From Dactylosporangium roseum (lineage in GTDB: Bacteria; Actinomycetota; Actinomycetes; Mycobacteriales; Micromonosporaceae), in NCBI RefSeq assembly GCF_025264685.1, contig NZ_CP073721.1, positions 4,455,001 through 4,519,000 on the forward strand: a stretch of 64,000 nucleotides of DNA, written 5' to 3'. The notes under the pieces are model-generated. The model saw only the letters and a list, made by a program, of their open reading frames with translations, made no database searches and was not told the DNA's origin. The position numbers and the translations under genes were made by a program. The first letter of the stretch is position 1, and each line of letters opens with the position of its first letter. Below, piece after piece: positions 33,461 to 41,919 of this stretch.

Positions 33461-34184
33461 GGTCGGCCGTCCTTCCCGGAGGTTACGTCCGCGCAATCCG
33501 ACTGGCGAACAGTATCGCGCATTCCGCCGATTTCCCGCCAGTTACGAATTGCGGCTGTTCAATTACGATGACCGGGCATGCTCGACACCCGGCCGGGGCG
33601 CCGCCTCCCGTCGGGCGGCTCGACACGTCCCGGCCGACCCGCCGCCCGGCCGAGGCTGTGGACGACGGCGCGACGCACACGCCGCCGGGACCGAGAATCG
33701 CCTATTTCTCCGCCGAGCCGTTCACCTCGCCGACGGTCCGCGGCAACCGTGAAACGATGCGCACGGTGGCGGGGCCGGACTGCCGCGGGATCTGTACCGA
33801 TCGACGGGCACGACATCCAGTACGACCCGTCCGACCGCGACTTCCTCGCATGCACCGATCGGCGTCGGTCATTCTGCAAACCCGGCGGCAATCACCGCCC
33901 GGAGCATCACCGCGTTCTGGGCGGCGGCGCCCGCCGACCCGACTCCAGAAGGTCCGGCGGCCACACCACCGGCCGGCGCCACCGCGACCGCGGACCCGTT
34001 CGAGGCCGCGGCCCGCCGGCTCCAGCCGAGCACGGACACAAGATTTGCCCGCCCGGCTGACAAGAACGCGCCGGGCGGGACCGGCAAATACTCGTCCGGG
34101 GCGGCCGGCGGCCGAATTCAGGTCCATCGGGCCGACCGGCCCGTGGCGGAGCACCACGGATGGAGCACGACGGACGGAGCACAC
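33461..34184. other. Gap without a supportable gene
   Basis: Bases 33497-33580 are relatively AT-rich and probably hold the lsr2 promoter. The rest has several open frames but none with convincing protein character. One plus-strand phrase (HDIQYDPSDRDFLA at about 33810-33850) recalls the N-terminus of a P450, but it is too short to call. Another minus-strand frame (33869-34087) ends AQNAVMLRAVIAAGFAE and is unidentified. The region may be a graveyard of decayed genes. Confidence 0.4.
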
Positions 34185-34595
34185 GTGACGATCAGCGGCA
34201 TCAGCGGGGTCCCGGGCGTGTACGGCGCCCAGTGGACGCCCTTGCGGCCGGACCAGGCGGACGACGCCCGGGATCCGGCGGCGTCGAGGAACGAGCGGGA
34301 GGGAGGCAGGAGTCTCGGCGACATCGCCCGGCAGCGGGGCGTCTCGCAGGCCGACCTGGCCGCGGCGATCAGGACCGGCAGGCCGGTGCCGGACGCCGTC
34401 GGCGCCGCGGCGGCCGAGGACGACGAGGCTGAGCAGCGCCTGCAACGGCTCAGCACCCTGCTGGACACCCGTGAGGAGGACCTGCGGGCGGCGAGCGCCG
34501 CCGACGTGGTGCAGCGGGTGCGGGACAACGGCATCGACCTGTCCCGGCTGCGGTCGGTACTGTCCAGCGGCGATCTCGTCGACCAGCGGGTGTGA
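34185..34595 (+). CDS. Small hypothetical protein with a GVSxxDL helix motif
   Basis: A 136-residue protein. A Gly-rich start (TISGISGVPGVYGAQWTPLR) is followed by two helical modules: SLGDIARQRGVSQADLAAAI and the charged C-terminal part QRLQRLSTLLDTREEDLRAA. The SLxDIAxxxGVSxxDL pattern recurs in small actinobacterial proteins of unknown function. The GTG at 34185 is preferred (GGAG nine bases upstream); GTG 34143 is also in frame. It is surrounded by gene fragments and repeats. Confidence 0.55.
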   Translation: MTISGISGVPGVYGAQWTPLRPDQADDARDPAASRNEREGGRSLGDIARQRGVSQADLAAAIRTGRPVPDAVGAAAAEDDEAEQRLQRLSTLLDTREEDLRAASAADVVQRVRDNGIDLSRLRSVLSSGDLVDQRV

Positions 34596-34672
34596 CCGCG
34601 GCCGGTCCCCGCGCGACCCGCGCGGGGACCGGCACGGCCGGAGGGCCCGGCGGCCGGGGATTCCGCGAGGAC

Positions 34673-34850
34673 GGTCCCGCCGGCCGCCGACGACGACCGC
34701 ACACCCGGCACGCCATCGCCACCGGCGGGCTTCGCCGGCAGCACCCACACCAGCACGGTCCCGCCGGCCCCCGACGACGACAGTCCGCACCCGCACACCC
34801 GGCACGCCATCGCCACCGGCGGGCTTCGCCGGCAGCACCTACACCAGCAC
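34673..34850. repeat. Tandem duplication of about 84/94 bp
   Basis: Two adjacent copies (34673-34756 and 34757-34850) begin GGTCCCGCCGGCC and share the block CACGCCATCGCCACCGGCGG in full. The right copy has an extra run of 10 bases and a few substitutions. On the minus strand the duplicated DNA continues the ABC permease remnant: the right copy has a TAG where the left copy has TGG, so the duplication is older than or concurrent with decay. Confidence 0.75.
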
Positions 34851-34943
34851 GGCGACGGCGCCGACCGACAGGTCGATTCCGGCGGCGCGGATGATGAGTG
34901 TCGTCCCGACGGCGAGGGCGCCGATGGCGGCGGTCTCGTTGGT
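34839..34943 (-). pseudogene. Fragment of an RbsC-like sugar ABC transporter permease
   Basis: The minus-strand frame ending at a TAG (34839-34841) reads ALAVGTTLII then AAGIDLSVGAVAVLV. This is the hallmark of BPD_transp_2 permeases such as RbsC (A-V-G-M-T-x-V-I-x-x-x-G-I-D-L-S-V-G). The remaining about 250 residues, the ATP-binding partner and the binding protein are absent. After the stop, VLPAKPAGGDGVPGV fits the following periplasmic loop, so a nonsense change (TGG to TAG) is visible. Confidence 0.65.
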
Positions 34944-34985
34944 GGCGCGGCCGCCGCAATCCACCGCGATGCCGCCCGGGTTCAC

Positions 34986-35215
34986 AGATCATGGGAAGGA
35001 TGTGGCTGCCCCGATCCAAGGCCGCGAAGTGAAGCCGTGCGGTCGTCTGCCAACCCCGGCGTTCCGCTACGGGACGGTGACGCACAGTCGTGCGGGCACT
35101 GCCTGTCGCTCATGATCGCCGCTGGCCCCAGGACGGCGCGTTCCGGCCCGGGCGACTCCAGATCATGGGAAAGATCTGGCTATCGGGGCAGCCACATCTT
35201 TCCCATGATCATGGA
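34986..35215 (-). repeat. Composite hairpin repeat, copy C (with half-hairpin at far end)
   Basis: The tail lies upstream and inverted relative to copies A and B, followed by the hairpin at 35161-35210. At the distal end of the tail (34986-35015) sits AGATCATGGGAAGGATGTGG followed by CTGCCCCGAT, one arm and the loop of the same hairpin. This copy is therefore bounded by hairpin sequence on both sides and may show the full element. It separates the permease fragment from the kinase fragment. Confidence 0.78.
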
Positions 35216-35280
35216 GTCGCCCGGCCGGAGCGCGCCGCCAGAGGTCGGTGCCGGCCCGGGCATCGCGGACCCGGCGCGCC

Positions 35281-35436
35281 CTGCGCCACGGCGCGAGCGG
35301 TGCCGGCTCGACGGGTCCGGGTCTCGACATCGTGCGCAGGGTGGCCGAGTCGGCGAGCGGCAGGCTGGTGATCGACCGCAGCCCGATGCGCGGCGCCCGG
35401 ATCGCGACCCTGCTCGACGCCGTCCCCGACCATACC
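35281..35436 (+). pseudogene. C-terminal fragment of a histidine kinase (G-boxes of the ATPase domain)
   Basis: The plus-strand frame reads HGASGAGSTGPGLDIVRRVA then RLVIDRSPMRGARIATLL. This matches the last about 45 residues of the HATPase_c domain of sensor kinases, including the GxGLGL box (here GPGLD). No N-box, H-box or sensor domain precedes it; repeat copy C lies directly upstream. Bases 35437-35580 hold no clear gene, though a minus-strand phrase VTGERLDKVMDDLVTVPG is open there. Confidence 0.6.
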
Positions 35437-35580
35437 GCGCCGCGTCCTGCGCTGAGCCCTGCACCCTTCGGGCCGACCTCGGCGGAGGCCGGTCAGCCCG
35501 GGACGGTGACCAGGTCGTCCATCACCTTGTCGAGGCGCTCGCCGGTCACCCGGACCGTGGCCGGGACGACGCTCGGCGGC

Positions 35581-35997
35581 TCAGCTCTCTACCCAGCCGT
35601 GCGTGCGCGCGAAGGCCACCAGGTGCTGCCGGGCCTGGGCGATCTGGCTGCCGGTCAGTGACGGCACGTGCTGGATGAGCAGCTCCGTGACCTCGGCGGA
35701 GAACTCGCGGGACGACAGCACGTCGCAGAGGCCGTCGTCCTCCGACGTGGCCGAGACGGTGCGTGGGTGCTCGCGGCGCAGCGGCGTGGCGGGGGCGTCG
35801 AGGAGGCGGACCGTCGCGACCTTCAGGCCGCGCTCGCCCTCCTCGACCTCGTATTCGACGCGCAGGCCGGGGTGCGCCAGATGGCGCTGGTCGCCGAAGT
35901 CGTTGGCATGGACGAACACGTCCTCACCGCCCGCGTCGGGGGCGATGAACCCGTAGCCCCGCACCTCGTCGAACCGCAGAATCCTGCCCGTCTCCAC
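35581..35997 (-). CDS. Cold-shock-domain protein with a C-terminal extension
   Basis: A 138-residue protein. The N-terminal OB fold (residues 1-65) has the CSD pattern GRILRFDEVRGYGFIAPDAG, GEDVFVHANDFG and a degenerate RNP2-like FVHAN; RNP1 is modified to GYGFI. The C-terminal half (EDDGLCDVLSSREFSAEVTE, LLIQHVPSLTGSQIAQARQH) is helical and specific to actinobacterial cold-shock proteins of this longer type. RNA or single-strand DNA binding is likely. The GTG at 35997 is the first start compatible with the fold; the upstream continuation of the frame is a shadow of the acyl-CoA synthetase gene. Confidence 0.85.
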   Translation of the reverse strand: METGRILRFDEVRGYGFIAPDAGGEDVFVHANDFGDQRHLAHPGLRVEYEVEEGERGLKVATVRLLDAPATPLRREHPRTVSATSEDDGLCDVLSSREFSAEVTELLIQHVPSLTGSQIAQARQHLVAFARTHGWVES

Positions 35998-36031
35998 CGC
36001 GCACCACCCACCCACCGTCAGGCCAACCGCT

Positions 36032-37390
36032 CTACAGCATAAGCCGCTTCTTTTGTACCTTGCCCATCGCGTTCCGCGGCAGGGAGTCGACGAAGTGCAC
36101 GCTGCGAGGCCGCTTGTGCACGGAGAGGTGCCCGGCGACGAAGTCGATGAGGTCGCGCTCGCCGACACCGTCGGCGACCACGAACGCGGTGACGGCCTCG
36201 CCGAGGTCGGCGTCCGGCGCGCCGACGACCGCGGCCTCGCGGACCGCCGGGTGGGCGAGCAGCGCGTCCTCGACCTCGCCGGCGCCGATGCGGAAGCCGC
36301 CGCATTTGATGAGGTCGGTCGAGGCACGGCCGACGATGCGGTGCCAGCCGTCGGGCCCGATCGTCGCCAGGTCGCCGGTGCGGAACCAGCCGTGGTCGGT
36401 CGGCGGCTCGGCGCTGCCGTGGTATCGCCGCAGCAGCATCGGCCCGCTGACCCACAGTTCGCCGATCGTCTCGCCGTCCGCGGGCGGTTCGGTGCCGTCG
36501 TCACGGGTCAGCCGGGTCCGCACACCCCGCACCGGGACGCCGACGTGGCCGGGGCGGCGCTCGCCGTCGGCGCGGCTGCTGACGGTGATGAGCGTCTCCG
36601 TCATGCCGTACCGCTCGACGGGGCGGTGCCCGCTGAGCGCCGACAGCCGCTCGAACACGGGCACGGGCAGCGGCGCGCTGCCGGAGACGAGCAGCCGGGC
36701 GCGGCGCAGCGCGCGGGCGGCGGCGGGCTCGGCGCAGACCCGGGACCAGACGGTCGGCACGCCGAAGTAGAGTGTGCCGCCGGCAGCCGCGTACCGCGCC
36801 GGGTGGGGCCGTCCGGTGTGGACCAACGGTGACCCGCGGCGCAGTGCGCCGAGCACGCCGAGGACGAGACCGTGGACGTGGAACAGTGGCAGGCCGTGCA
36901 CGAGCCGATCGCCGGCGGTCCAGTCCCACGCCTCGGCGACGGCGTCGACACCGGCCTCGACGGCGGCGTGGGTGAGCACGACACCCTTGGGCGCGCCGGT
37001 GGTGCCGCTGGTGTACATGACGAGCGCCGGGTCGTCCGCGACGGGCGGGGGGTAGGCTGTCGCCGACCGGCGCCGGACGTCGACCGGCACGTCGCGGCCC
37101 AGGACCAGCGCGGCGCCGGAGTCACGCAGGATGTGGTCACGCTCCGCGGGGCCGGCGTCGGCCGGGACCGGCACGACCGCCGCGCCGGACAGCAACGCCC
37201 CGGTCACCGCGACCACCGTCTCGAGCGTCGGCGTGGCATCGACGGCCACCGCCGCGGCACCGTGCACGTCGTCGGCGACCGCGGTCGCCGCGCCCAGCAG
37301 CGCCTCGGCGGACAGGGCATGACCGGCGACGGCGACGGCGGCGGGAAGATCGGATCCGGCGAGGCCGGCGAGCAGGCGCATGAGCACCAT
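36032..37390 (-). CDS. Acyl-CoA synthetase (FadD36 / malonyl-CoA synthetase-like)
   Basis: A 452-residue adenylate-forming enzyme, shorter than standard FadDs, as in the FadD36/MatB-like group. Seen: the P-loop MYTSGTTGAPKGVVLTH, the A5 motif RYGMTETLI, A7 GWFRTGDLATIG, A8 RIVGRASTDLIKCGGFRIG, and the C-terminal lysine motif GKVQKKRL. It would activate a (di)carboxylic acid to its CoA thioester. ATG 37390 is chosen by family start (37381 also possible); the frame is open to 37636 without protein character. It is 34 bp upstream of the cold-shock gene on the same strand. Confidence 0.88.
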   Translation of the reverse strand: MVLMRLLAGLAGSDLPAAVAVAGHALSAEALLGAATAVADDVHGAAAVAVDATPTLETVVAVTGALLSGAAVVPVPADAGPAERDHILRDSGAALVLGRDVPVDVRRRSATAYPPPVADDPALVMYTSGTTGAPKGVVLTHAAVEAGVDAVAEAWDWTAGDRLVHGLPLFHVHGLVLGVLGALRRGSPLVHTGRPHPARYAAAGGTLYFGVPTVWSRVCAEPAAARALRRARLLVSGSAPLPVPVFERLSALSGHRPVERYGMTETLITVSSRADGERRPGHVGVPVRGVRTRLTRDDGTEPPADGETIGELWVSGPMLLRRYHGSAEPPTDHGWFRTGDLATIGPDGWHRIVGRASTDLIKCGGFRIGAGEVEDALLAHPAVREAAVVGAPDADLGEAVTAFVVADGVGERDLIDFVAGHLSVHKRPRSVHFVDSLPRNAMGKVQKKRLML

Positions 37391-37671
37391 CGTCGCACTG
37401 CGGCGCGGCTCGGACACGATCGCCCGGCTGGTCCTGGCTGCCGCGCCCACGCCCCGCGAACGAACGGCATCCACAAATCGGTCGACGACGCCGACACCCG
37501 CGCGAAGCCCTGGCGCGCGACCGATGATCGCCGGGCAGGCGGCACGCTCGATCGCTGTCCAGGGGCCGCCTGCCCCGAGGTGGATCCGCGGTCTCGGACG
37601 GAGCTCGCCGGCAACCCCGTTTCCGCGGCCGGCCACATTCCGGCGCGACCCGCCGCCATGCCGCTCGATCT

Positions 37672-37857
37672 CATGATCATGGGAAAGACGCGGCTGCCCC
37701 GACAGCCAGATCTTTCCCGTGATTACGGAGTCGCCCGGGCCGGAACGCGCCGTCCCGCTGCCAGCGGCGACCGCGACCGTGCGTCACCGTCTCGTAGCGC
37801 GGCACCGGGTGGACAGACGGCCGCACGGCTGAGCTGCGCGGCCTTACATGATCAAGG
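37672..37857 (+). repeat. Composite hairpin repeat, copy D (loop inverted)
   Basis: The hairpin at 37672-37727 has diverged arms, and the loop reads GCCCCGAC, the inverse of the ATCGGGGC in copies A and B although the tail has the same orientation. The tail carries CCAGCGGCGACCGCGACC, GTGCGTCACCGTCTCGTAGC and GACGGCCGCACGGCTG. At its far end ACATGATCAAGGG (37845-37857) may be the remains of another arm. Confidence 0.75.
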
Positions 37858-37877
37858 GCAGGAATCGGCGGCCGACG

Positions 37878-38336
37878 CTACATCGAGCTGACGGCCCGCT
37901 CCACGCTGATATAGAAGGCCTCGATCCGGCGGACGACGTGGATCAGGCTCGCGAAGTCGACGGGCTTGCGGATGTACGTGTCCACGCGCAGCTCGATGCC
38001 GCGCAGGAAGTCCTCTTCCGCGTTCGAGCTGGTCAGGATCACCACGGGGATGCGGCTCAGCGACGGGTCGGCGTGGATCGCCTCGAGGACGTCCCGGCCG
38101 TCGATGCCGGGCAGGTTGAGATCGAGGAGAATGATGTCGGGCCGCACCGCGCCGGCGTGCGGCGGCCGGCGGTGCAGGAATCGCAGCGCGTCGGCACCGT
38201 CGGTGCACACGGTGATCCGGTTGCGGACCTTGTGATCGGCGAAGGCCTCCCGGGTGATGAGCACGTCGCCCGGGTCGTCCTCCACGAGCAGGATCTCAAT
38301 CGGCACCGCCTGATCGTCATCCCCCGGTAAGCTCAT
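37878..38336 (-). CDS. Stand-alone response regulator (Rcp1-like receiver)
   Basis: A 152-residue single receiver domain with no output domain. Seen: ILLVEDDPGDVLITREAF, phospho-acceptor Asp72 in DIILLDLNLPGIDGRD, VVILTSSNAEEDFLRGIEL with the switch Thr/Ser, and YIRKPVDFASL with the conserved Lys. This is the Rcp1/phytochrome-partner type, which passes phosphate or docks to other proteins. No cognate kinase is adjacent; the kinase fragment at 35281 is on the other strand. The ATG at 38336 is the family start. Confidence 0.92.
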   Translation of the reverse strand: MSLPGDDDQAVPIEILLVEDDPGDVLITREAFADHKVRNRITVCTDGADALRFLHRRPPHAGAVRPDIILLDLNLPGIDGRDVLEAIHADPSLSRIPVVILTSSNAEEDFLRGIELRVDTYIRKPVDFASLIHVVRRIEAFYISVERAVSSM

Positions 38337-38427
38337 GCACCCTCCCGAACCCTGGTCAGGCCACAGTAGCGCCCTGAGGCCAGCCCGCCCCACAGTCCAC
38401 GCCGAGTGACGCTCCGGTCATACCGCG

Positions 38428-38547
38428 ATGTTCGCAGTCGGTTCACCCCGGCGGGAACATGCCGTTTCGATCTCGACGGTCGGCGGACACGGCGTGGTGA
38501 CCGCCGAGGGTGCACTCGACGTCAGCACCTCGCCCGGCACGCGCATT
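38428..38547 (+). pseudogene. N-terminal fragment of a STAS-domain protein
   Basis: The frame opened by the ATG at 38428 reads AVSISTVGGHGVVTAEGALD then VSTSPGTRI, closely resembling the first 30 residues of STAS antagonists (compare GCIVVTPTGALDVVTSPPL in the gene at 9581). The rest of the domain, including the phospho-Ser loop, is missing, and the phenylacetate-CoA ligase gene begins 27 bp further on. It is probably a 5' remnant, divergent from the response regulator. Confidence 0.55.
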
Positions 38548-38573
38548 CCGAGCCGCGGGTGCAGGATGCAAGG

Positions 38574-39875
<1,302 letters not shown>

Positions 39876-39959
39876 CGCGAGGTCCCCGAACCGGCAGTGT
39901 GACGGGACGCCCGGAGTCGGCGGCGTGCTGACCCGTTGACTGGAGAAAGGGCAAGGTCC

Positions 39960-40129
39960 AGGCCGCGTCGCGGTGCCGTGCGGTCGTCCGTCAACCCCGG
40001 GTGTCGCGCTACGGGATGGTGACGCACCGTCTGGTCCCTCATGATCGCCGCTGGCCCCGGCCGACTTCATGATCATGGGAAAGATCTGGCTATCGGGGCA
40101 GCCACATCTTTCCCATGATCATGAAGTCG
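39960..40129 (-). repeat. Composite hairpin repeat, copy E
   Basis: The tail (39960-40060) is inverted as in copy C (GTGCGGTCGTCCGTCAACCC, then GACGCACCGT and CATGATCGCCGCTGGCCCC) and is followed by the hairpin at 40062-40129. The arms are about 30 bp (CGACTTCATGATCATGGGAA... and complement) with loop ATCGGGGC. The outer CGACTT/AAGTCG pair is specific to this copy. It lies between the paaK stop and the convergent DUF309 gene. Confidence 0.8.
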
Positions 40130-40160
40130 AGCGGCATGGCGCCGGACGCCCGGCCATGGT

Positions 40161-40502
40161 TCAGGCGCGTGACCGCCTGAGCCTGGGCGCGCCCGCACCA
40201 CCGGCGCAGAAGGCCACCAGGCCGTCGACGTCGATGTCGTGCGGCGGGTCGGCGCGGTACTGCGCGATCCGCTCCCCCGCCCGCTGGAGCAGGCGTCGCG
40301 CGCCCGCGGGGTTGCCGCGCCGGGCGTGGGTCAGCCCGACCGCGAGTTGCGCCAGGCCTCGCCACAGTTCGCGTTCGATGTCCGGCGCAGCCTTCCACGC
40401 CGCTTCGAGCACCTCGTGAGCGTGGAACGGCCGATCCTCGTCGAGGAGCCGCTGCGCCTGCTCAAGGGCCTCAGCGGGGGTGACACTCAGGTCGTCCGGC
40501 AT
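40161..40502 (-). CDS. DUF309-family protein
   Basis: A 113-residue helical protein. The diagnostic DUF309 pattern is ARRLLDEDRPFHAHEVLEAAW-like: here LLDEDRPFHAHEVLEAAWKA, followed by ELWRGLAQLAVGLTHARRGN and ARRLLQRAGERIAQY. The family has no known function. The ATG at 40502 has GAAGGGG in front. The 3' end is next to repeat copy E. Confidence 0.9.
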   Translation of the reverse strand: MPDDLSVTPAEALEQAQRLLDEDRPFHAHEVLEAAWKAAPDIERELWRGLAQLAVGLTHARRGNPAGARRLLQRAGERIAQYRADPPHDIDVDGLVAFCAGGAGAPRLRRSRA

Positions 40503-40663
40503 CGTCGGCACCCCTTCGGCGCCGCGCGGCAGCGGGCGGCCGAGCCCGTCGCGGGGCCGCGCGTTCCGGGCCCGGCCAGCCTCGTCCCGATCACGTTCCA
40601 CGCCCTCAACGCTACGTCACCGGCCGACCACGGCCGCCGCACCCTGTCCGGTAACGTCGCTCG

Positions 40664-40948
40664 ATGTCCGGCATGATGTATCGCGTGACGCAATGGGAGT
40701 ACGCGAGACTGGAGTACCGTGCGGCGGGCACGCTCGGCACGGACAAGTTCGAGGACTGGGACGCGGTGTTCCACCACCCCGGCGGAGTCCAGCGCTGGGG
40801 CACCGACGAGCGGTTCAACGACCTGCGGCACCTCAACCGCGCCGGCGCCGAGGGCTGGCAGGCGTACGATCGCGCCGCGATGATCATCGGCCAGCCGCAC
40901 CGCCTGCACGCGGTCACCTACTCGCTGCGCCGGCCCGTCGAGCCCTGA
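40664..40948 (+). CDS. Small hypothetical protein, 94 residues
   Basis: The protein is compact: MYRVTQWEYARLEYRAAG, a Trp-rich middle (EDWDAVFHHPGGVQRWGTDE), and a helix (LNRAGAEGWQAYDRAAMI) with a final strand. The pattern W-E-Y-x3-E and LNRAGAEGWQ resembles small DUF4177-like proteins, but I do not assign it firmly. ATG 40664 lies 6 nt after TAACGT, pointing to leaderless expression. It is divergent from the DUF309 gene and convergent with the mycothiol-dependent-type gene. Confidence 0.7.
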   Translation: MSGMMYRVTQWEYARLEYRAAGTLGTDKFEDWDAVFHHPGGVQRWGTDERFNDLRHLNRAGAEGWQAYDRAAMIIGQPHRLHAVTYSLRRPVEP

Positions 40949-40996
40949 CGCGACCGGCGGTGACGGAACGCGCAGGGGAACAGGGTCGGCCGGCCG

Positions 40997-41788
40997 TCAG
41001 AAGCCGGGGAATATCGTCCGGAGGTCGTCCAGGGACAGGTCGCCCGTCACCTTGACCGAGCCGGGCGTGTGCTTCGGGGCGAGCCGGCCGGCGACCAGCC
41101 GAAGCCACGCCTCCAGCGGCAGCGACAGTTCGCCGTCCGCGGTGGCCGGCGGGCCGGTGAGCTCGACCTGGTCGGCGATCCGCAGGCCCAGGCGCTCGTC
41201 CCGGTCGGTGAGCGTCAGCAGCAGGTGACCGGCGCGGCCCTGGAGACGCTCCGGCTTCGCGACCCAGCCGAACATCGACCCGACGCGGTCGGCCATCAGT
41301 TCCGCGGCCTCCGGGGCGAGGGTCGCCGACGGGTCGAACGCGACCCGGATGTCCCAGTCGTGGAAGCCGAACTCGGTGAGCCGCAGCAAGGCCGAGGTGG
41401 CGACGTCGACGGGCTCGGGCAGGAAGCCGACGTCGACGCGGTGCGACGCGCGCTGAGCGGGGTCGAGCGACTCGTACGCCTCGACGAGGCGCTCGTTCGC
41501 CACGGGGAACGCCGCCTGCCGCTCCTGCGCGGTCATCCCGTCCCAGCGGGCCCAGACGCCCTGGTTGAACTCGAACCGCGGTGCCGGACGGCCTTCGAGC
41601 GAGGCCCGCACCGCCTCGAGGTTGATCTCGGCGCCGCTGCCCAGGTGGCTGACGACCTGCGAAACGTCCCACTCGGCCGCGGCGGACGGGCTGGTCAGCC
41701 GCTCGGGTGTGAGGCCGCGGACCAGCGCGGTCAGGTCGTCGTGGCCCTTGCGGAGGGCGGCGATCGCGAGATCGGCTCGGCTGCTCAT
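40997..41788 (-). CDS. Maleylpyruvate isomerase-family mycothiol-dependent enzyme (DinB-like)
   Basis: A 263-residue protein. The N-terminal MDMPI/DinB_2 four-helix bundle is seen (ALVRGLTPERLTSPSAAAEW, DVSQVVSHLGSGAEINLEAV), including the His that helps bind the metal (SHLGSG) and a later LTEFGFHDWDIRVAF segment with the second metal-site His. The C-terminal domain (VELTGPPATADGELSLPLEA onward) is SCP2-like. Relatives use mycothiol in transferase or isomerase reactions, which fits an actinomycete. The ATG at 41788 has AAGGAG 5 nt upstream. Confidence 0.88.
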   Translation of the reverse strand: MSSRADLAIAALRKGHDDLTALVRGLTPERLTSPSAAAEWDVSQVVSHLGSGAEINLEAVRASLEGRPAPRFEFNQGVWARWDGMTAQERQAAFPVANERLVEAYESLDPAQRASHRVDVGFLPEPVDVATSALLRLTEFGFHDWDIRVAFDPSATLAPEAAELMADRVGSMFGWVAKPERLQGRAGHLLLTLTDRDERLGLRIADQVELTGPPATADGELSLPLEAWLRLVAGRLAPKHTPGSVKVTGDLSLDDLRTIFPGF

Positions 41789-41885
41789 CGTGCTCCTTGG
41801 TTGGCAATGGGGGGTTTTATTGAAGCATAAACTATCGTACCGCTCGAGTGACGGACGACTCGCAAAGGCTTCCCAATCAGCAATC

Positions 41886-41913
41886 TTGCCTGTTTGGCAA
41901 CATCAGGTACGTT
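41886..41913 (+). promoter_or_regulatory. Leaderless promoter of the PAP2 gene
   Basis: TTGCCT (41886-41891), a 16-bp spacer, and TACGTT (41908-41913) lie in an AT-rich stretch. The GTG of the PAP2 gene follows 6 nt later, where transcription should begin. The match to the -35/-10 consensus is fair. Confidence 0.5.
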
Positions 41914-41919
41914 CTGATC

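Noticed and set aside
33800..33860. P450 N-terminal fragment (HDIQYDPSDRDFLA)
   Set aside because: Only a dozen residues are suggestive and no further P450 motif follows in any frame.
33869..34087. A 72-residue minus-strand small protein
   Set aside because: Ala/Gly/Val-rich with no homology I recognise and no ribosome site; left as undetermined in the gap entry.
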